Below are positions 7,642 through 15,991 of a DNA stretch of 64,000 bases, one piece after another. The notes beneath the pieces are model-generated. The model ran no database searches. It was not told the DNA's origin and saw only the letters and a program-made list of their open reading frames with translations. The DNA lies in the NCBI GenBank assembly GCA_044377735.1, contig JBILYK010000008.1, positions 1 to 64,000 on the forward strand. The letters run 5' to 3'. Origin of the DNA: Tabrizicola_A sp044377735. GTDB lineage: Bacteria; Pseudomonadota; Alphaproteobacteria; Rhodobacterales; Rhodobacteraceae. Position numbers and translations under genes: made by a program. Position 1 is the stretch's first letter. Each line of letters starts with the position of its first letter.

Positions 7642-9030
7642 ATGGCCGGAAAAGAAAAGCCCACCCCGCAGGGGACTGCCCCCGCTGGCGACCGCATTGC
7701 CAAGGTCCTGTCGCGCCGGGGCGTTGCTTCGCGGCGCGAGGCAGAGCGGCTGATCGAGGCGGGTGAGGTGACGGTGAATGGCAAGATCATCACCTCGCCG
7801 GCGCTGAATGTGACCGATGCCGATCTCATCACCATTTCCGGCCACCCGCTGCCCCGGCTCGAACCTGCACGGCTGTGGCTGTACTACAAGCCCGACGGGC
7901 TGGTCACCTCGGCCTCGGACGAAAAGGGCCGTGAGACGGTGTTTGACCAGCTGCCCGAGGAACTGCCCCGCGTCATGTCGGTGGGGCGGCTGGATTTGAA
8001 TTCCGAGGGCCTGCTTCTCCTGACCAATGATGGTGAGTTGAAGCGGCGGCTGGAACTGCCGTCAACCGGCTGGCTGCGCAAATACCGCGTGCGGGTGAAT
8101 GGCAACCCGACGGACCCGGATTTGGAGCCCCTGCGTAAAGGCATCACCGTGGAAGGTGAGCGGTTCCAGCCGATGGCTGTGGTGCTTGACCGCCATCAAG
8201 GCGCCAATGCCTGGCTCACCGTCGGTCTGCGCGAAGGCAAGAACCGCGAAATCCGCCGTGCGATGTCGGCGATCAACCTGACCGTGAACCGGCTGATCCG
8301 TGTCAGCTATGGCCCGTTCCGGCTGGGCGAGTTGAAGCCCGGCGAGGTGGAAGAGGTGCGCACCAAGGTCTTGCGCGAGCAGTTGGGCGAAGGCGGCGGG
8401 CAGGACGCGCCCGATCCGATTGCCCGCAAACCGCGCAATGCTGCCGCCACCGCCGCAGGGCGCAGCCGCCCCGGCGACGGCGTGCGCGCCTTGGCGCGCG
8501 CTTGGGATGATGCCGCAGGCGAAGGCCGAGCGATGACCGAGGGGCCGAAACCCCCGGCGCGGCGCGTCACCACCACCTCGCGCGCCACCTCGTTGGACGA
8601 TGATGACCGCACCACCCGCAGCCCACGCGGCGCGGTACTTTCGGGCAAACCGCGCAGGAGCGCCGCCCCCCGCCACGCGGCAGGTGCCGCCCCTGACCGC
8701 ACACCGCGCAGCTTCAGCACCGCCAAACCCGGCCCCAAATCCACCGCCCCACGCCCACGCCGCGATGAGGCAACCTCGGATCGTCCGGCCAAGCCTTTTG
8801 CAAGGGCTGAAAAATCAGATCGGGATACCGATCGCGGCCCAGAGCGCGGCCCAGAGCGCAATCGTGGGCCAAAGGCGGCCAGCGCAAGACCAGCCAACAC
8901 CAGACCCGGCGCCGCCAAACCCCCCAGCGCCAAACCCGGAGCCCCCAAGATCGCCGGACCCAAAATCGCCGGGCCCAAAATCGCCGGACCGCGCGGGCCA
9001 AAGCCGCCAAGCCGCCCGCGCAAAGTCTAA
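7642..9030 (+). CDS. rluB: 23S rRNA pseudouridine synthase, RluB family, with long disordered C-terminal tail
   Basis: A 462-residue protein. An N-terminal S4 RNA-binding domain (about 15-65; ASRREAERLIEAGEVTVNGK) precedes an RsuA/RluB-type catalytic domain with the catalytic Asp in GRLDLNSEGLLLLTNDG and the conserved KNREIRRAM segment. After about residue 235 the chain turns into roughly 220 residues of Arg/Pro/Ala/Lys-rich low complexity, including three exact KIAGP units. RluB-type enzymes modify U2605 of 23S rRNA. Start ATG 7642 has AAGGA with an 8-base spacer and is preferred over upstream Met codons. rsmD, a frequent neighbour, is absent here. Confidence 0.9.
   Translation: MAGKEKPTPQGTAPAGDRIAKVLSRRGVASRREAERLIEAGEVTVNGKIITSPALNVTDADLITISGHPLPRLEPARLWLYYKPDGLVTSASDEKGRETVFDQLPEELPRVMSVGRLDLNSEGLLLLTNDGELKRRLELPSTGWLRKYRVRVNGNPTDPDLEPLRKGITVEGERFQPMAVVLDRHQGANAWLTVGLREGKNREIRRAMSAINLTVNRLIRVSYGPFRLGELKPGEVEEVRTKVLREQLGEGGGQDAPDPIARKPRNAAATAAGRSRPGDGVRALARAWDDAAGEGRAMTEGPKPPARRVTTTSRATSLDDDDRTTRSPRGAVLSGKPRRSAAPRHAAGAAPDRTPRSFSTAKPGPKSTAPRPRRDEATSDRPAKPFARAEKSDRDTDRGPERGPERNRGPKAASARPANTRPGAAKPPSAKPGAPKIAGPKIAGPKIAGPRGPKPPSRPRKV
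8947..8991 (+). repeat. 15-bp tandem repeat inside rluB
   Basis: Three units of AARATCGCCGGRCCC encode KIAGP-KIAGP-KIAGP. The units differ only at third or wobble positions. They lie in the disordered tail of RluB, a likely site of length variation. Confidence 0.8.
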
Positions 9031-9212
9031 GGGCGGGCACATCAAGGGGGAAGAAACCCGGCGATTTCCCGCTTGGGACACTGGCACCATGGCGGGGCTT
9101 TGCCTATAGTTCCGCCCGACCGCCAGGCGTTTTGGCCTAAATTGGTCTGTTATTCCCGTCTTGTTGCAACATCCGCGACGGGGCGCAGCTTTGATTTCAA
9201 AGGGCTTTTCAG

Positions 9213-9296
9213 ATGTCGCCAACCGCGCACCGATCCCTGTTTTTCTATCTTCTTCTGGCTCTTGTCGCCTATGTGGCCTTTGGCGGGGGCGTATGA
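9213..9296 (+). CDS. 27-residue single-helix membrane miniprotein at the head of the xpaC-telA locus
   Basis: An open frame of 27 codons reading MSPTAHRSLFFYLLLALVAY and on to VAFGGGV. A polar start is followed by one predicted membrane helix (about residues 8-24). AAAGGG stands eight bases before the ATG, a strong Shine-Dalgarno site. The TGA stop overlaps the ATG of the next gene (GTATGATG), so translation of the two is probably coupled. No known family is recognised; it may be a small subunit or regulator of the following membrane proteins. The evidence is the ribosome-binding site, the overlap and the hydrophobic pattern; expression is unproven. Confidence 0.6.
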   Translation: MSPTAHRSLFFYLLLALVAYVAFGGGV

Positions 9297-10174
9297 TGGC
9301 CCAGCGTTTCGGCGGAAAGTTCAGCCCCACCCCGCAAGACAGCCCAACCAAGACACAGCCCGCGCCCGCTGCCTCACGCGATCAGCGCCGCTCGGGGCTT
9401 TTGGGGGTGGCGGCACTCGCCTTCCTGATCCCCGCCTTCTGGGGTGATCCGCGCCAGCTGGTGCTGTCCTTGGCCGCAGGTGGCGTCCTTTTGGCGGCCG
9501 CGTGGACCACCCGCGAAGGCGTCCGCGCCGCCGAGGCCCATGCCGCCCGCAAAGTCGCCCGCCGCCCCGCCCTGCCGCGCAAGATCCTTGGCGCGGTCCT
9601 GACAGGGGCGGCTCTCTTCCTTGGCGGTTTGGCCCAGCACCCTGCGGGGACCACCGAGGCCACCCTTTTGAACCCCATGATTTTTGCCATCACCGGCGCT
9701 GCGCTTCACCTCATCGCCTTTGGCCTTGATCCGCTGCGCGACAAGGGTGCGGCCGGGATCGACAGTTTCCAGACCGACCGTGTCGCCCGCGCCGTGGACG
9801 AGGCCGAGGCGCATCTTGCCGCCATGAAAGACGCCATCCTGCGCGCGCGCGATCGCCAGTTGGAGACCCGCGTCGCCCGCTTTGCCGACACTGCGCGGCA
9901 ACTTTTCCGCACGGTCGAGGCGGATCCCCGCGATTTGACAGCAGCGCGCAAGTTCCTGTCGGTCTATCTTCTGGGCGCGCGCGATGCGACCGTGAAATTC
10001 GCCGATCTTTACGCCCAAAACCGCAGCACGCAGGCCCGCGCCGATTATGAGGCGCTGCTGGATGATCTGGAAACCACCTTTGCCAACCGCACAACGGCCC
10101 TTTTGGCCAGTGGCCACACCGATCTTGATGTTGAAATCTCGGTCCTGCGCGACCGGCTGAAATATGAAACCTGA
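9293..10174 (+). CDS. XpaC-like membrane protein (5-bromo-4-chloroindolyl phosphate hydrolysis family)
   Basis: A 293-residue protein with about four hydrophobic helices in the first half (near residues 33-50, 55-70, 95-111 and 125-142), then a long helical cytoplasmic part (about 160-290; FQTDRVARAVDEAEAHLAAM, then ETRVARFADTARQLF, ending VEISVLRDRLKYET). This layout and the downstream telA gene match XpaC. XpaC proteins were named from a phosphatase-substrate phenotype in Bacillus but probably are not phosphatases; they recur with TelA in stress loci. Start ATG 9293 overlaps the miniprotein stop; ATG 9296 is equally possible. Confidence 0.82.
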   Translation: MMAQRFGGKFSPTPQDSPTKTQPAPAASRDQRRSGLLGVAALAFLIPAFWGDPRQLVLSLAAGGVLLAAAWTTREGVRAAEAHAARKVARRPALPRKILGAVLTGAALFLGGLAQHPAGTTEATLLNPMIFAITGAALHLIAFGLDPLRDKGAAGIDSFQTDRVARAVDEAEAHLAAMKDAILRARDRQLETRVARFADTARQLFRTVEADPRDLTAARKFLSVYLLGARDATVKFADLYAQNRSTQARADYEALLDDLETTFANRTTALLASGHTDLDVEISVLRDRLKYET

Positions 10175-10212
10175 CCCTTTCGCACCCCCCCTTTTTATTC
10201 AGTGAGAATGCC

Positions 10213-11397
10213 ATGACCCAATCCGTTCAATCCGCCGCTGCCGCCACCTTTGCCGAGGTTGAAAAGATCGCCGCCGTGATCCTTCCCGAACCCGGCACAG
10301 CGATTGTCGCCCTGACCGAAGCCGCGCCCGATCAGGCCGCCGCCATCCGCACCCGAATGGCCGAGTTGGACCTCACGAACACCCAGTCGATCATCGGCTT
10401 TGGCTCGGCCGCCCAGTCGGAGTTGCAGGTCATCAGCCAAGAAATGCTCTCGGGCGTGAAAAACAAGGACGTGGGACCAGCGGGTGACAGCTTGCGCGAT
10501 ATCGTCACCACCCTGCGCGGCTTTTCCGTGTCGGAGCTTGACGTGCGGCGCGAAACCAAATGGTGGGAGCGGCTGATGGGCCGCGCGGCCCCCTTTGCCA
10601 AATTCATCGCCCGCTTTGAAGAGGTGCAGGGCCAGATCGACAAGATTACCAACACCCTTTTGTCCCATGAACACACCTTGCTGAAGGATGTGAAATCGCT
10701 GGATATCCTTTATGAAAAAACCCTGACCTTCTATGACGAGTTGGCGCTTTATATCGCTGCGGGCGAGGCCAAGCTGGCCGAGGTGGACGCCAAGGACATC
10801 CCCGCCAAAGAGGCCGCCGTTGCCGCCGCCCCCGAGGCCGATCAGGTGAAACTGGCGCAAGAGCTGCGCGACCTGCGCGCCGCGCGCGATGATCTGGAGC
10901 GCCGGGTGCATGACCTGCGTCTGACGCGGCAAGTCACCATGCAATCGCTGCCCTCTATTCGCCTTGTGCAAGAAAACGACAAAAGCCTGATAACAAAGAT
11001 CAACTCTACCCTCGTCAACACCGTGCCCTTGTGGGAAACTCAGCTGGCGCAGGCCGTCACGATTGAGCGCAGCAAAGAGGCGGCAGTCGCAATCCGCGAG
11101 GCAAATGACTTGACCAATGACCTTCTGACCTCGAACGCGGAAAACCTGCGTGAGACCAACCGCATCGTGCGCACCGAGATGGAGCGCGGGGTCTTTGATA
11201 TCGAGGCAGTGAAACAGGCCAATGCCTCGTTGATCGCCACGATCGAAGAAAGCCTGTCGATTGCCGATGAAGGCAAGGCGCGCCGGGCCGCAGCTGAGGT
11301 TGAACTGGTCAAGATGGAGCATGATCTGCGTGACACCCTGTCGGCCGCGCGGGCGCGCGGCACCGGCACCGGTGCCACCATCGGCGGAGCGGTCTGA
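10213..11397 (+). CDS. telA: Toxic anion resistance protein TelA family
   Basis: A 394-residue, almost entirely helical soluble protein. Typical TelA features: an N-terminal segment ending in FGSAAQSELQVISQEMLSGV, the GDSLRDIVTTLRGF core, RRETKWWERLMG, and long coiled-coil helices with QVTMQSLPSIRLVQENDKSL and NTVPLWETQLAQAV. TelA homologues were found in tellurite and anion resistance plasmids, but the chromosomal genes are general envelope-stress proteins of unknown mechanism. It follows the XpaC gene by 38 bases and precedes the DUF2927 gene by four, so they form one transcription unit. Confidence 0.93.
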   Translation: MTQSVQSAAAATFAEVEKIAAVILPEPGTAIVALTEAAPDQAAAIRTRMAELDLTNTQSIIGFGSAAQSELQVISQEMLSGVKNKDVGPAGDSLRDIVTTLRGFSVSELDVRRETKWWERLMGRAAPFAKFIARFEEVQGQIDKITNTLLSHEHTLLKDVKSLDILYEKTLTFYDELALYIAAGEAKLAEVDAKDIPAKEAAVAAAPEADQVKLAQELRDLRAARDDLERRVHDLRLTRQVTMQSLPSIRLVQENDKSLITKINSTLVNTVPLWETQLAQAVTIERSKEAAVAIREANDLTNDLLTSNAENLRETNRIVRTEMERGVFDIEAVKQANASLIATIEESLSIADEGKARRAAAEVELVKMEHDLRDTLSAARARGTGTGATIGGAV

Positions 11398-11401
11398 CCG
11401 G

Positions 11402-12367
11402 ATGGCGCAACGGGGGCCAAAATCGGGAGCAGGACGGGCAGGGATCATCGCCTTGGCCGCCGTCCTGCTGGCCGGTTGCGCCGCCCCCGGCGGCAGCACA
11501 CGCACCGTGCAAACCTCGCCGCCCGCATCGGAACTGAGCCCGGTTGCACAGACCCCTGAAACGCCCGAAAGTGCGGCCGCCCGCGCCTATTACGCGCAAG
11601 TCCAGCAGTCGCTGTTGTCAAACGGCCTGATGCGCACCGATGGCGGTGGCCCTGACACCCCCTATACCGACCGGATGCTGGCCGAAACCTTCGTCCAAAT
11701 TGCGCTTTATGATGAATATGTTCCCGGCACGGGTGGGCGCACCATCTCGGGCCAAGCCGCCACCTTGCGTCGCTGGGAAGGTCCAGTGCGGGTAGGGTTG
11801 CAGTTCGGCCCCTCGGTCAGCGCCGACAAACGCGCGACCGACACTGCGCGCGTCTCGTCCTATCTGGCGCGTCTGTCGCAGGTGACCGGCCACCCGATCC
11901 GGCTCGATTCCGGCAATCCGAATTTCCACCTCTATATCGTCTCGGAACGCGAACGCCGCGCGCTGGGTCCGGCGCTGCAGGCGGCACTCCCCGGCATTGG
12001 GGCCAACGATGTGGCCGGGATCACCCAGATGCCACGCTCGACCTATTGCGCGGTTCTGGCCCAGTCGCGAGGTCAAGGCGGGGTCTACAGCCGGGCCTTC
12101 GCCGTGGTACGGGCCGAACACCCCGACCTGTTGCGCCTGTCCTGCCTGAATGAGGAAATCGCCCAGGGTCTGGGCCTGCCGAATGACAGCCCGCGCGCGC
12201 GCCCGTCGATCTTTAACGATGACGAGGAATTCGCGCTGTTGACCGGGATGGACGAGGACATGCTGCGCCTGCTGTACAACCCCGCCCTCAAACCCGGCAT
12301 GACCGAAGAAGAGGTGCGCCCGATCTTGCGCGATCTGGCAGCCGAACTGCTGGGCGGAGAGAGTTGA
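11402..12367 (+). CDS. DUF2927 domain-containing lipoprotein
   Basis: A 321-residue protein with an N-terminal lipoprotein signal (IIALAAVLLAGC, lipidated Cys near residue 25). The body is a DUF2927 domain: ETFVQIALYDEY, LRRWEGPVRVGLQFG, a central TARVSSYLARLSQVTGHPI region, a conserved STYCAVLA segment and LSCLNEEIAQGLGLPND, then FNDDEEFALLTGMDEDMLRLLY. The LNEEI/QGLGL stretch recalls metzincin-like protease relatives but no HExxH is seen. The function is unknown. It sits four bases after telA, so a periplasmic or outer-membrane role in the same response is inferred. Confidence 0.85.
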   Translation: MAQRGPKSGAGRAGIIALAAVLLAGCAAPGGSTRTVQTSPPASELSPVAQTPETPESAAARAYYAQVQQSLLSNGLMRTDGGGPDTPYTDRMLAETFVQIALYDEYVPGTGGRTISGQAATLRRWEGPVRVGLQFGPSVSADKRATDTARVSSYLARLSQVTGHPIRLDSGNPNFHLYIVSERERRALGPALQAALPGIGANDVAGITQMPRSTYCAVLAQSRGQGGVYSRAFAVVRAEHPDLLRLSCLNEEIAQGLGLPNDSPRARPSIFNDDEEFALLTGMDEDMLRLLYNPALKPGMTEEEVRPILRDLAAELLGGES

Positions 12368-12581
12368 CGGCGCGGCCGCAGACCTTCCCGGCGGTGGCCG
12401 GGATGATACCCGGGTCCTAACCCGCTTGCCGCAGCCCTGCGCGGGGGCCTGACCCAAGGGGGCAAACCGGGGGAATTTCCCCCCAGCCCATCCCGGCAAA
12501 AGGGCTTCAAACCGCGGTCACAACCGTTATGGTGGTCCTTATTGGGGCGTCACGCCCACCCGAGCTTGAAAGGCTGCCGCC
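12368..12581. other. Non-coding spacer with a G/C palindrome before the SPFH gene
   Basis: No frame looks coding. GGGGGAA-T-TTCCCCC at 12469-12483 is a perfect 15-nt palindrome. The following stretch GTCACAACCGTTATGG is less GC-rich and could hold a promoter for the SPFH gene, but no clear -35/-10 pair is seen. Confidence 0.4.
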
Positions 12582-13673
12582 ATGGTCTTCGATTTCCTCA
12601 AAGGCGAATTTATTGACGTCATCTCTTGGCTGGATGACACGCGCGACACGATGGTCTGGCGCTTTGAACGCCGGGGCCAAGCGATCAAATACGGCGCCAA
12701 GCTGACCGTGCGCGAAGGCCAGGCGGCGGTGTTCGTGCATGAAGGCCAGTTGGCCGATGTCTTTGGCCCCGGCCTATACATGTTGGAAACCAACAACATG
12801 CCGGTGATGACAACCTTGCAGCACTGGGACCACGGCTTTGACAGCCCCTTCAAGTCTGAGGTCTATTTCGTCAACACCACCCGGTTCAATGACAACAAAT
12901 GGGGCACCAAGAACCCGATCATGGCGCGCGACCCGGAGTTTGGGCCGGTGCGCCTGCGCGCTTTTGGCACCTATTCGATGCGGGTTGCTGATCCGGGCAA
13001 GTTCCTGACCGAGATCGTCGGCACCGATGGTGAGTTTACTGCCGATGAAATCAGCTTTCAGATCCGCAATGTGATCTTGCAAGAGGTCTCTCAGGTGCTG
13101 GCCAAATCCGGCATCCCGGTTCTCGACATGGCCGCCAATACTGCCGATCTGGGGCGCATCGTCACCGGGGCGATTGGGCCGAAGATCGCGGACTACGGCC
13201 TGTCGATCCCCGAGTTTTACATTGAAAACATCAGCCTGCCCGAAGAGGTGGAAAAGGTGCTGGACAAGCGCACCTCGATCGGGATTGCGGGCGATCTGAA
13301 TACATACATGCAGTTCAACGCCGCAGAGGGCATGGCGAACCCGGCCTCAGGCGCGGGTGCCATGATGGGCGCAGGCATGGCGGCCGGGATGGGGGCCGCG
13401 ATGGCGCAGCAGGTCGGCCCTTGGGGTGCGGCCCCCACCGCTGCCGCTGCCCCACCGCCGCCGCCGCCCGCCGCAAAGGCCTGGCATGTCGCGGTGAACG
13501 GCGAAACCAAAGGCCCCTTCACCGAGGCTGATCTTGCCGCCATGGCCGCCGCAGGCAGCCTGACCCGCGGCTCGCATGTCTGGACTGCGGGGCAAGACGG
13601 CTGGAAAGCCGCCGCCGACACCGGCTTGGCGCGGCTTTTCTCGCAGGTTCCCCCGCCGCCGCCCGCAGGCTGA
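12582..13673 (+). CDS. SPFH domain protein with C-terminal GYF_2 domain
   Basis: A 363-residue protein. Residues about 25-240 form an SPFH/virion-core type domain (RGQAIKYGAKLTVREGQAAV, FGPGLYMLETNNMPVMTTL, FGTYSMRVADPGKFLTEIVG). A Gly/Ala/Met-rich linker and a proline run (AAPPPPPP) follow, then a GYF_2 domain at about 295-345 (WHVAVNGETKGPFTEADLA, then HVWTAGQDGWKAA). SPFH proteins oligomerise on membranes; the GYF_2 domain is thought to bind proline-rich peptides. No transmembrane helix is seen, unlike classical flotillins, so it resembles YdjI-type cytosolic members. It is three bases ahead of the zinc-ribbon gene, indicating co-translation. Confidence 0.88.
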   Translation: MVFDFLKGEFIDVISWLDDTRDTMVWRFERRGQAIKYGAKLTVREGQAAVFVHEGQLADVFGPGLYMLETNNMPVMTTLQHWDHGFDSPFKSEVYFVNTTRFNDNKWGTKNPIMARDPEFGPVRLRAFGTYSMRVADPGKFLTEIVGTDGEFTADEISFQIRNVILQEVSQVLAKSGIPVLDMAANTADLGRIVTGAIGPKIADYGLSIPEFYIENISLPEEVEKVLDKRTSIGIAGDLNTYMQFNAAEGMANPASGAGAMMGAGMAAGMGAAMAQQVGPWGAAPTAAAAPPPPPPAAKAWHVAVNGETKGPFTEADLAAMAAAGSLTRGSHVWTAGQDGWKAAADTGLARLFSQVPPPPPAG

Positions 13674-13676
13674 CGC

Positions 13677-14837
13677 ATGTCGGGTGCAAATTCTGTCACC
13701 GAGGCGCATCGCTATCCTTGCGAGCAATGCGGAGCTGACCTGCGCTTTCAACCGGGCCAGACGCAGCTTGTCTGCGACCACTGCGGCCACACCCAAGCGA
13801 TCAGTGCCGCGCCGCCGCGCCAAAAGGCGCAGGCCTTTGGCGAAATCCCCCTTGCGCGCGGGCTGGCCAAAGATGTGCCCGACGAGATCAGCGAAGAGGT
13901 CCGGTCCACCACCTGCCCCAACTGCGCCGCCGTGGTCGAATTTCAGGGCGCCAGCCATGCCACCGAATGCCCGTTCTGCGCCACCCCTGTCGTGGTGGAC
14001 ACCGGCCTGCGCCGCCATATCAAGCCGCAGGCGCTGGTGCCCTTTGCGCTGACCGAAGGTCAAGCGCGCGAGGCGCTGACGGGCTGGCTTGGGTCACTCT
14101 GGTTCGCGCCGAACCAGCTGTTGGACTACACCCGCAAGGGCCGCGCCATGGCCGGGATTTACGTGCCATTCTGGACCTTTGATGCCGCCACCGCCAGCCG
14201 CTACACCGGCCAGCGCGGCGAGTATTACTACGAAACCCGCACTGTGACGGTGAACGTCAACGGTCGCCGCGAACAGCGCCAGGAACAGGTACGCCACACC
14301 CGCTGGCATCGCGTCTCCGGCCAAGTGGCGCGGGATTTTGACGATCTGTTGGTCATGGCCTCCTCCAGCCTGCCCGAACGGCTGGGCAATGACCTGACCC
14401 CTTGGGATCTGACGCAGCTTGAACCCTATTCCCCCGATTTCCTCGCCGGATTTCAGGCCGAAGGCTATACCATCGCCTTGGCCGACGGCCACCAAACCGC
14501 CCGCGACCGGATGGCCCACGTGATCGAAGGCGATGTGCGCCGCGACATCGGCGGCGATGCGCAGCAGATCAGCAGCATCGACACCCGCCACAGCGACGAG
14601 ACGTTCAAGCATATCCTGCTGCCGATCTGGACAGCGGCCTATAAATACAGCGGCAAAAGCTATCGCTTCGTCGTCAACGGCCAGACCGGCGAGGTGCAGG
14701 GGGAACGCCCCTACAGCTGGTGGAAGATCGGCTTTGCCGTCTTGGCCGTGGTGGTGGTCGCCGGGGTGGCGCTGGTGCTGTCCGACCCGGCGGCCTTTGG
14801 CATCAACCCCAACGATCTGCCCGATTGGCTGAACTGA
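13677..14837 (+). CDS. Zinc-ribbon membrane protein (TFIIB-type zinc finger, YdjH-like)
   Basis: A 386-residue protein with two N-terminal zinc ribbons: Cys15/Cys18 with Cys33/Cys36, and Cys80/Cys83 with Cys98/Cys101. The middle part (ALTGWLGSLWFAPNQL, GIYVPFWTFDA, then HTRWHRVSGQVARDFDDLLV) is the conserved domain found in proteins often mislabelled as primosomal protein N'. One membrane helix near the C-terminus (about 347-368) is followed by a short tail. It probably anchors to the inner membrane. The pairing with an SPFH gene is common and suggests a shared membrane-stress complex; the biochemical activity is unknown. Confidence 0.85.
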   Translation: MSGANSVTEAHRYPCEQCGADLRFQPGQTQLVCDHCGHTQAISAAPPRQKAQAFGEIPLARGLAKDVPDEISEEVRSTTCPNCAAVVEFQGASHATECPFCATPVVVDTGLRRHIKPQALVPFALTEGQAREALTGWLGSLWFAPNQLLDYTRKGRAMAGIYVPFWTFDAATASRYTGQRGEYYYETRTVTVNVNGRREQRQEQVRHTRWHRVSGQVARDFDDLLVMASSSLPERLGNDLTPWDLTQLEPYSPDFLAGFQAEGYTIALADGHQTARDRMAHVIEGDVRRDIGGDAQQISSIDTRHSDETFKHILLPIWTAAYKYSGKSYRFVVNGQTGEVQGERPYSWWKIGFAVLAVVVVAGVALVLSDPAAFGINPNDLPDWLN

Positions 14838-14852
14838 CGGCCCGTGCATCGA

Positions 14853-14901
14853 GCCTGCGGCACGCGTCGCTTGCGCGGACCTCGCGAGGAGCGCCGCAGG
14901 C
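14853..14901. repeat. Inverted repeat downstream of the SPFH/zinc-ribbon pair
   Basis: GCCTGCGGC and GCCGCAGGC pair over 31 bases that contain the palindrome CCTCGCGAGG. There is no T-run, so it could at most be a weak or Rho-dependent end signal for the upstream operon. Confidence 0.45.
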
Positions 14902-14971
14902 GACGACGAGCGGCGGTTGACATCGCCGCCCCCCCGCGCGATAGCCGCGCCATCCCTGTCCGGAGGCCTTG

Positions 14972-15931
14972 ATGCGCGTTCTTGACCACGCCCGCATTCC
15001 CGAATTGCCGAACCCCTATTTCGGCAAGGTGCGCGATTGCTATGACCTGCCCGCGACCGCCACCGAACCGGCCCGGCGCATCCTGATCTCGTCCGACCGC
15101 ATCTCGGCCTTTGACCGTATTCTCGCCGCCATCCCCTACAAGGGCCAAGTGCTCACCCAATTGGCGCGCTGGTGGTTTGACCGCACCGCCGACATCTGCC
15201 CCAACCATGTGCTGGCCTACCCCGACCCCAATGTCGTGATCGGCAAGCATGTCACCATCCTGCCGGTCGAAGTGGTGGTGCGCGGCTATCTGGCCGGAAC
15301 CACCTCCACCTCGGTGCTGACGCAGTATAAGGCCGGGGTGCGCCACATGTATGGCCACACGCTGCCCGACGGGTTGCGCGACAACCAAGTGCTGCCCGCC
15401 GCCATCATCACCCCCACCTCCAAGGCCTTTGACGGCGGCCATGATGAGCCGCTGACGGCGGATGAGATCGTGGCGCAAGGTCTTTTGACCGCCGCCCAAT
15501 GGGCGGAGGTTTCGGCCAAGGCGCTGGCGCTGTTCGCACGTGGCCAGAAAATGGCGGCAGAGCGGGGGTTGATCTTGGTCGATACCAAATACGAATTCGG
15601 CACTGACCCCAACGGCACCATTGTGATCGCCGACGAAATCCACACCCCCGACAGCAGCCGCTACTGGATCGCCTCGGGCTATCAGGCCGCGTTTGAGGCC
15701 GGAACCCGCCCGCCCTCGTTCGACAAAGACGTGATTCGGTCTTGGGTCGGCGCGCGCTGCGATCCTTACAAGGATCCGATCCCCGAGATTCCTTCCGAGA
15801 TGATTGAGAAAACCTCGCGCGTCTACATCGACGCCTATGAGCAGATCACCGGCGAAGCCTTTGTGCCTGACGTGACCGGCGAGACGCCTTTGGCGCGGGT
15901 GCGGGGCAATCTCGCGCCTTGGTTTACTTGA
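14972..15931 (+). CDS. purC: Phosphoribosylaminoimidazole-succinocarboxamide synthase
   Basis: A 319-residue SAICAR synthetase of the long form seen in yeast and some alphaproteobacteria. Conserved segments are FGKVRDCYDL (nucleotide-binding loop), SSDRISAFD, VVVRGYLAGT, and DTKYEFGTDPNG. The enzyme condenses CAIR with aspartate using ATP in purine synthesis. GGAGG stands five bases before ATG 14972; the TTG directly upstream is in frame but unnecessary. It is followed by the sugar kinase gene after 60 bases. A shorter purC paralogue, which many Rhodobacterales keep with purS/Q, is not in the window. Confidence 0.94.
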   Translation: MRVLDHARIPELPNPYFGKVRDCYDLPATATEPARRILISSDRISAFDRILAAIPYKGQVLTQLARWWFDRTADICPNHVLAYPDPNVVIGKHVTILPVEVVVRGYLAGTTSTSVLTQYKAGVRHMYGHTLPDGLRDNQVLPAAIITPTSKAFDGGHDEPLTADEIVAQGLLTAAQWAEVSAKALALFARGQKMAAERGLILVDTKYEFGTDPNGTIVIADEIHTPDSSRYWIASGYQAAFEAGTRPPSFDKDVIRSWVGARCDPYKDPIPEIPSEMIEKTSRVYIDAYEQITGEAFVPDVTGETPLARVRGNLAPWFT

Positions 15932-15991
15932 TATGTTTGCGCTAACATTGCCAGGTCCGCTATGGTGCCACCGCATCCACGGGGGACCGAC

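Noticed and set aside
8947..8991. Repeats considered as a CRISPR array
   Set aside because: Units are 15 bp, in frame within rluB, contiguous and without spacers.
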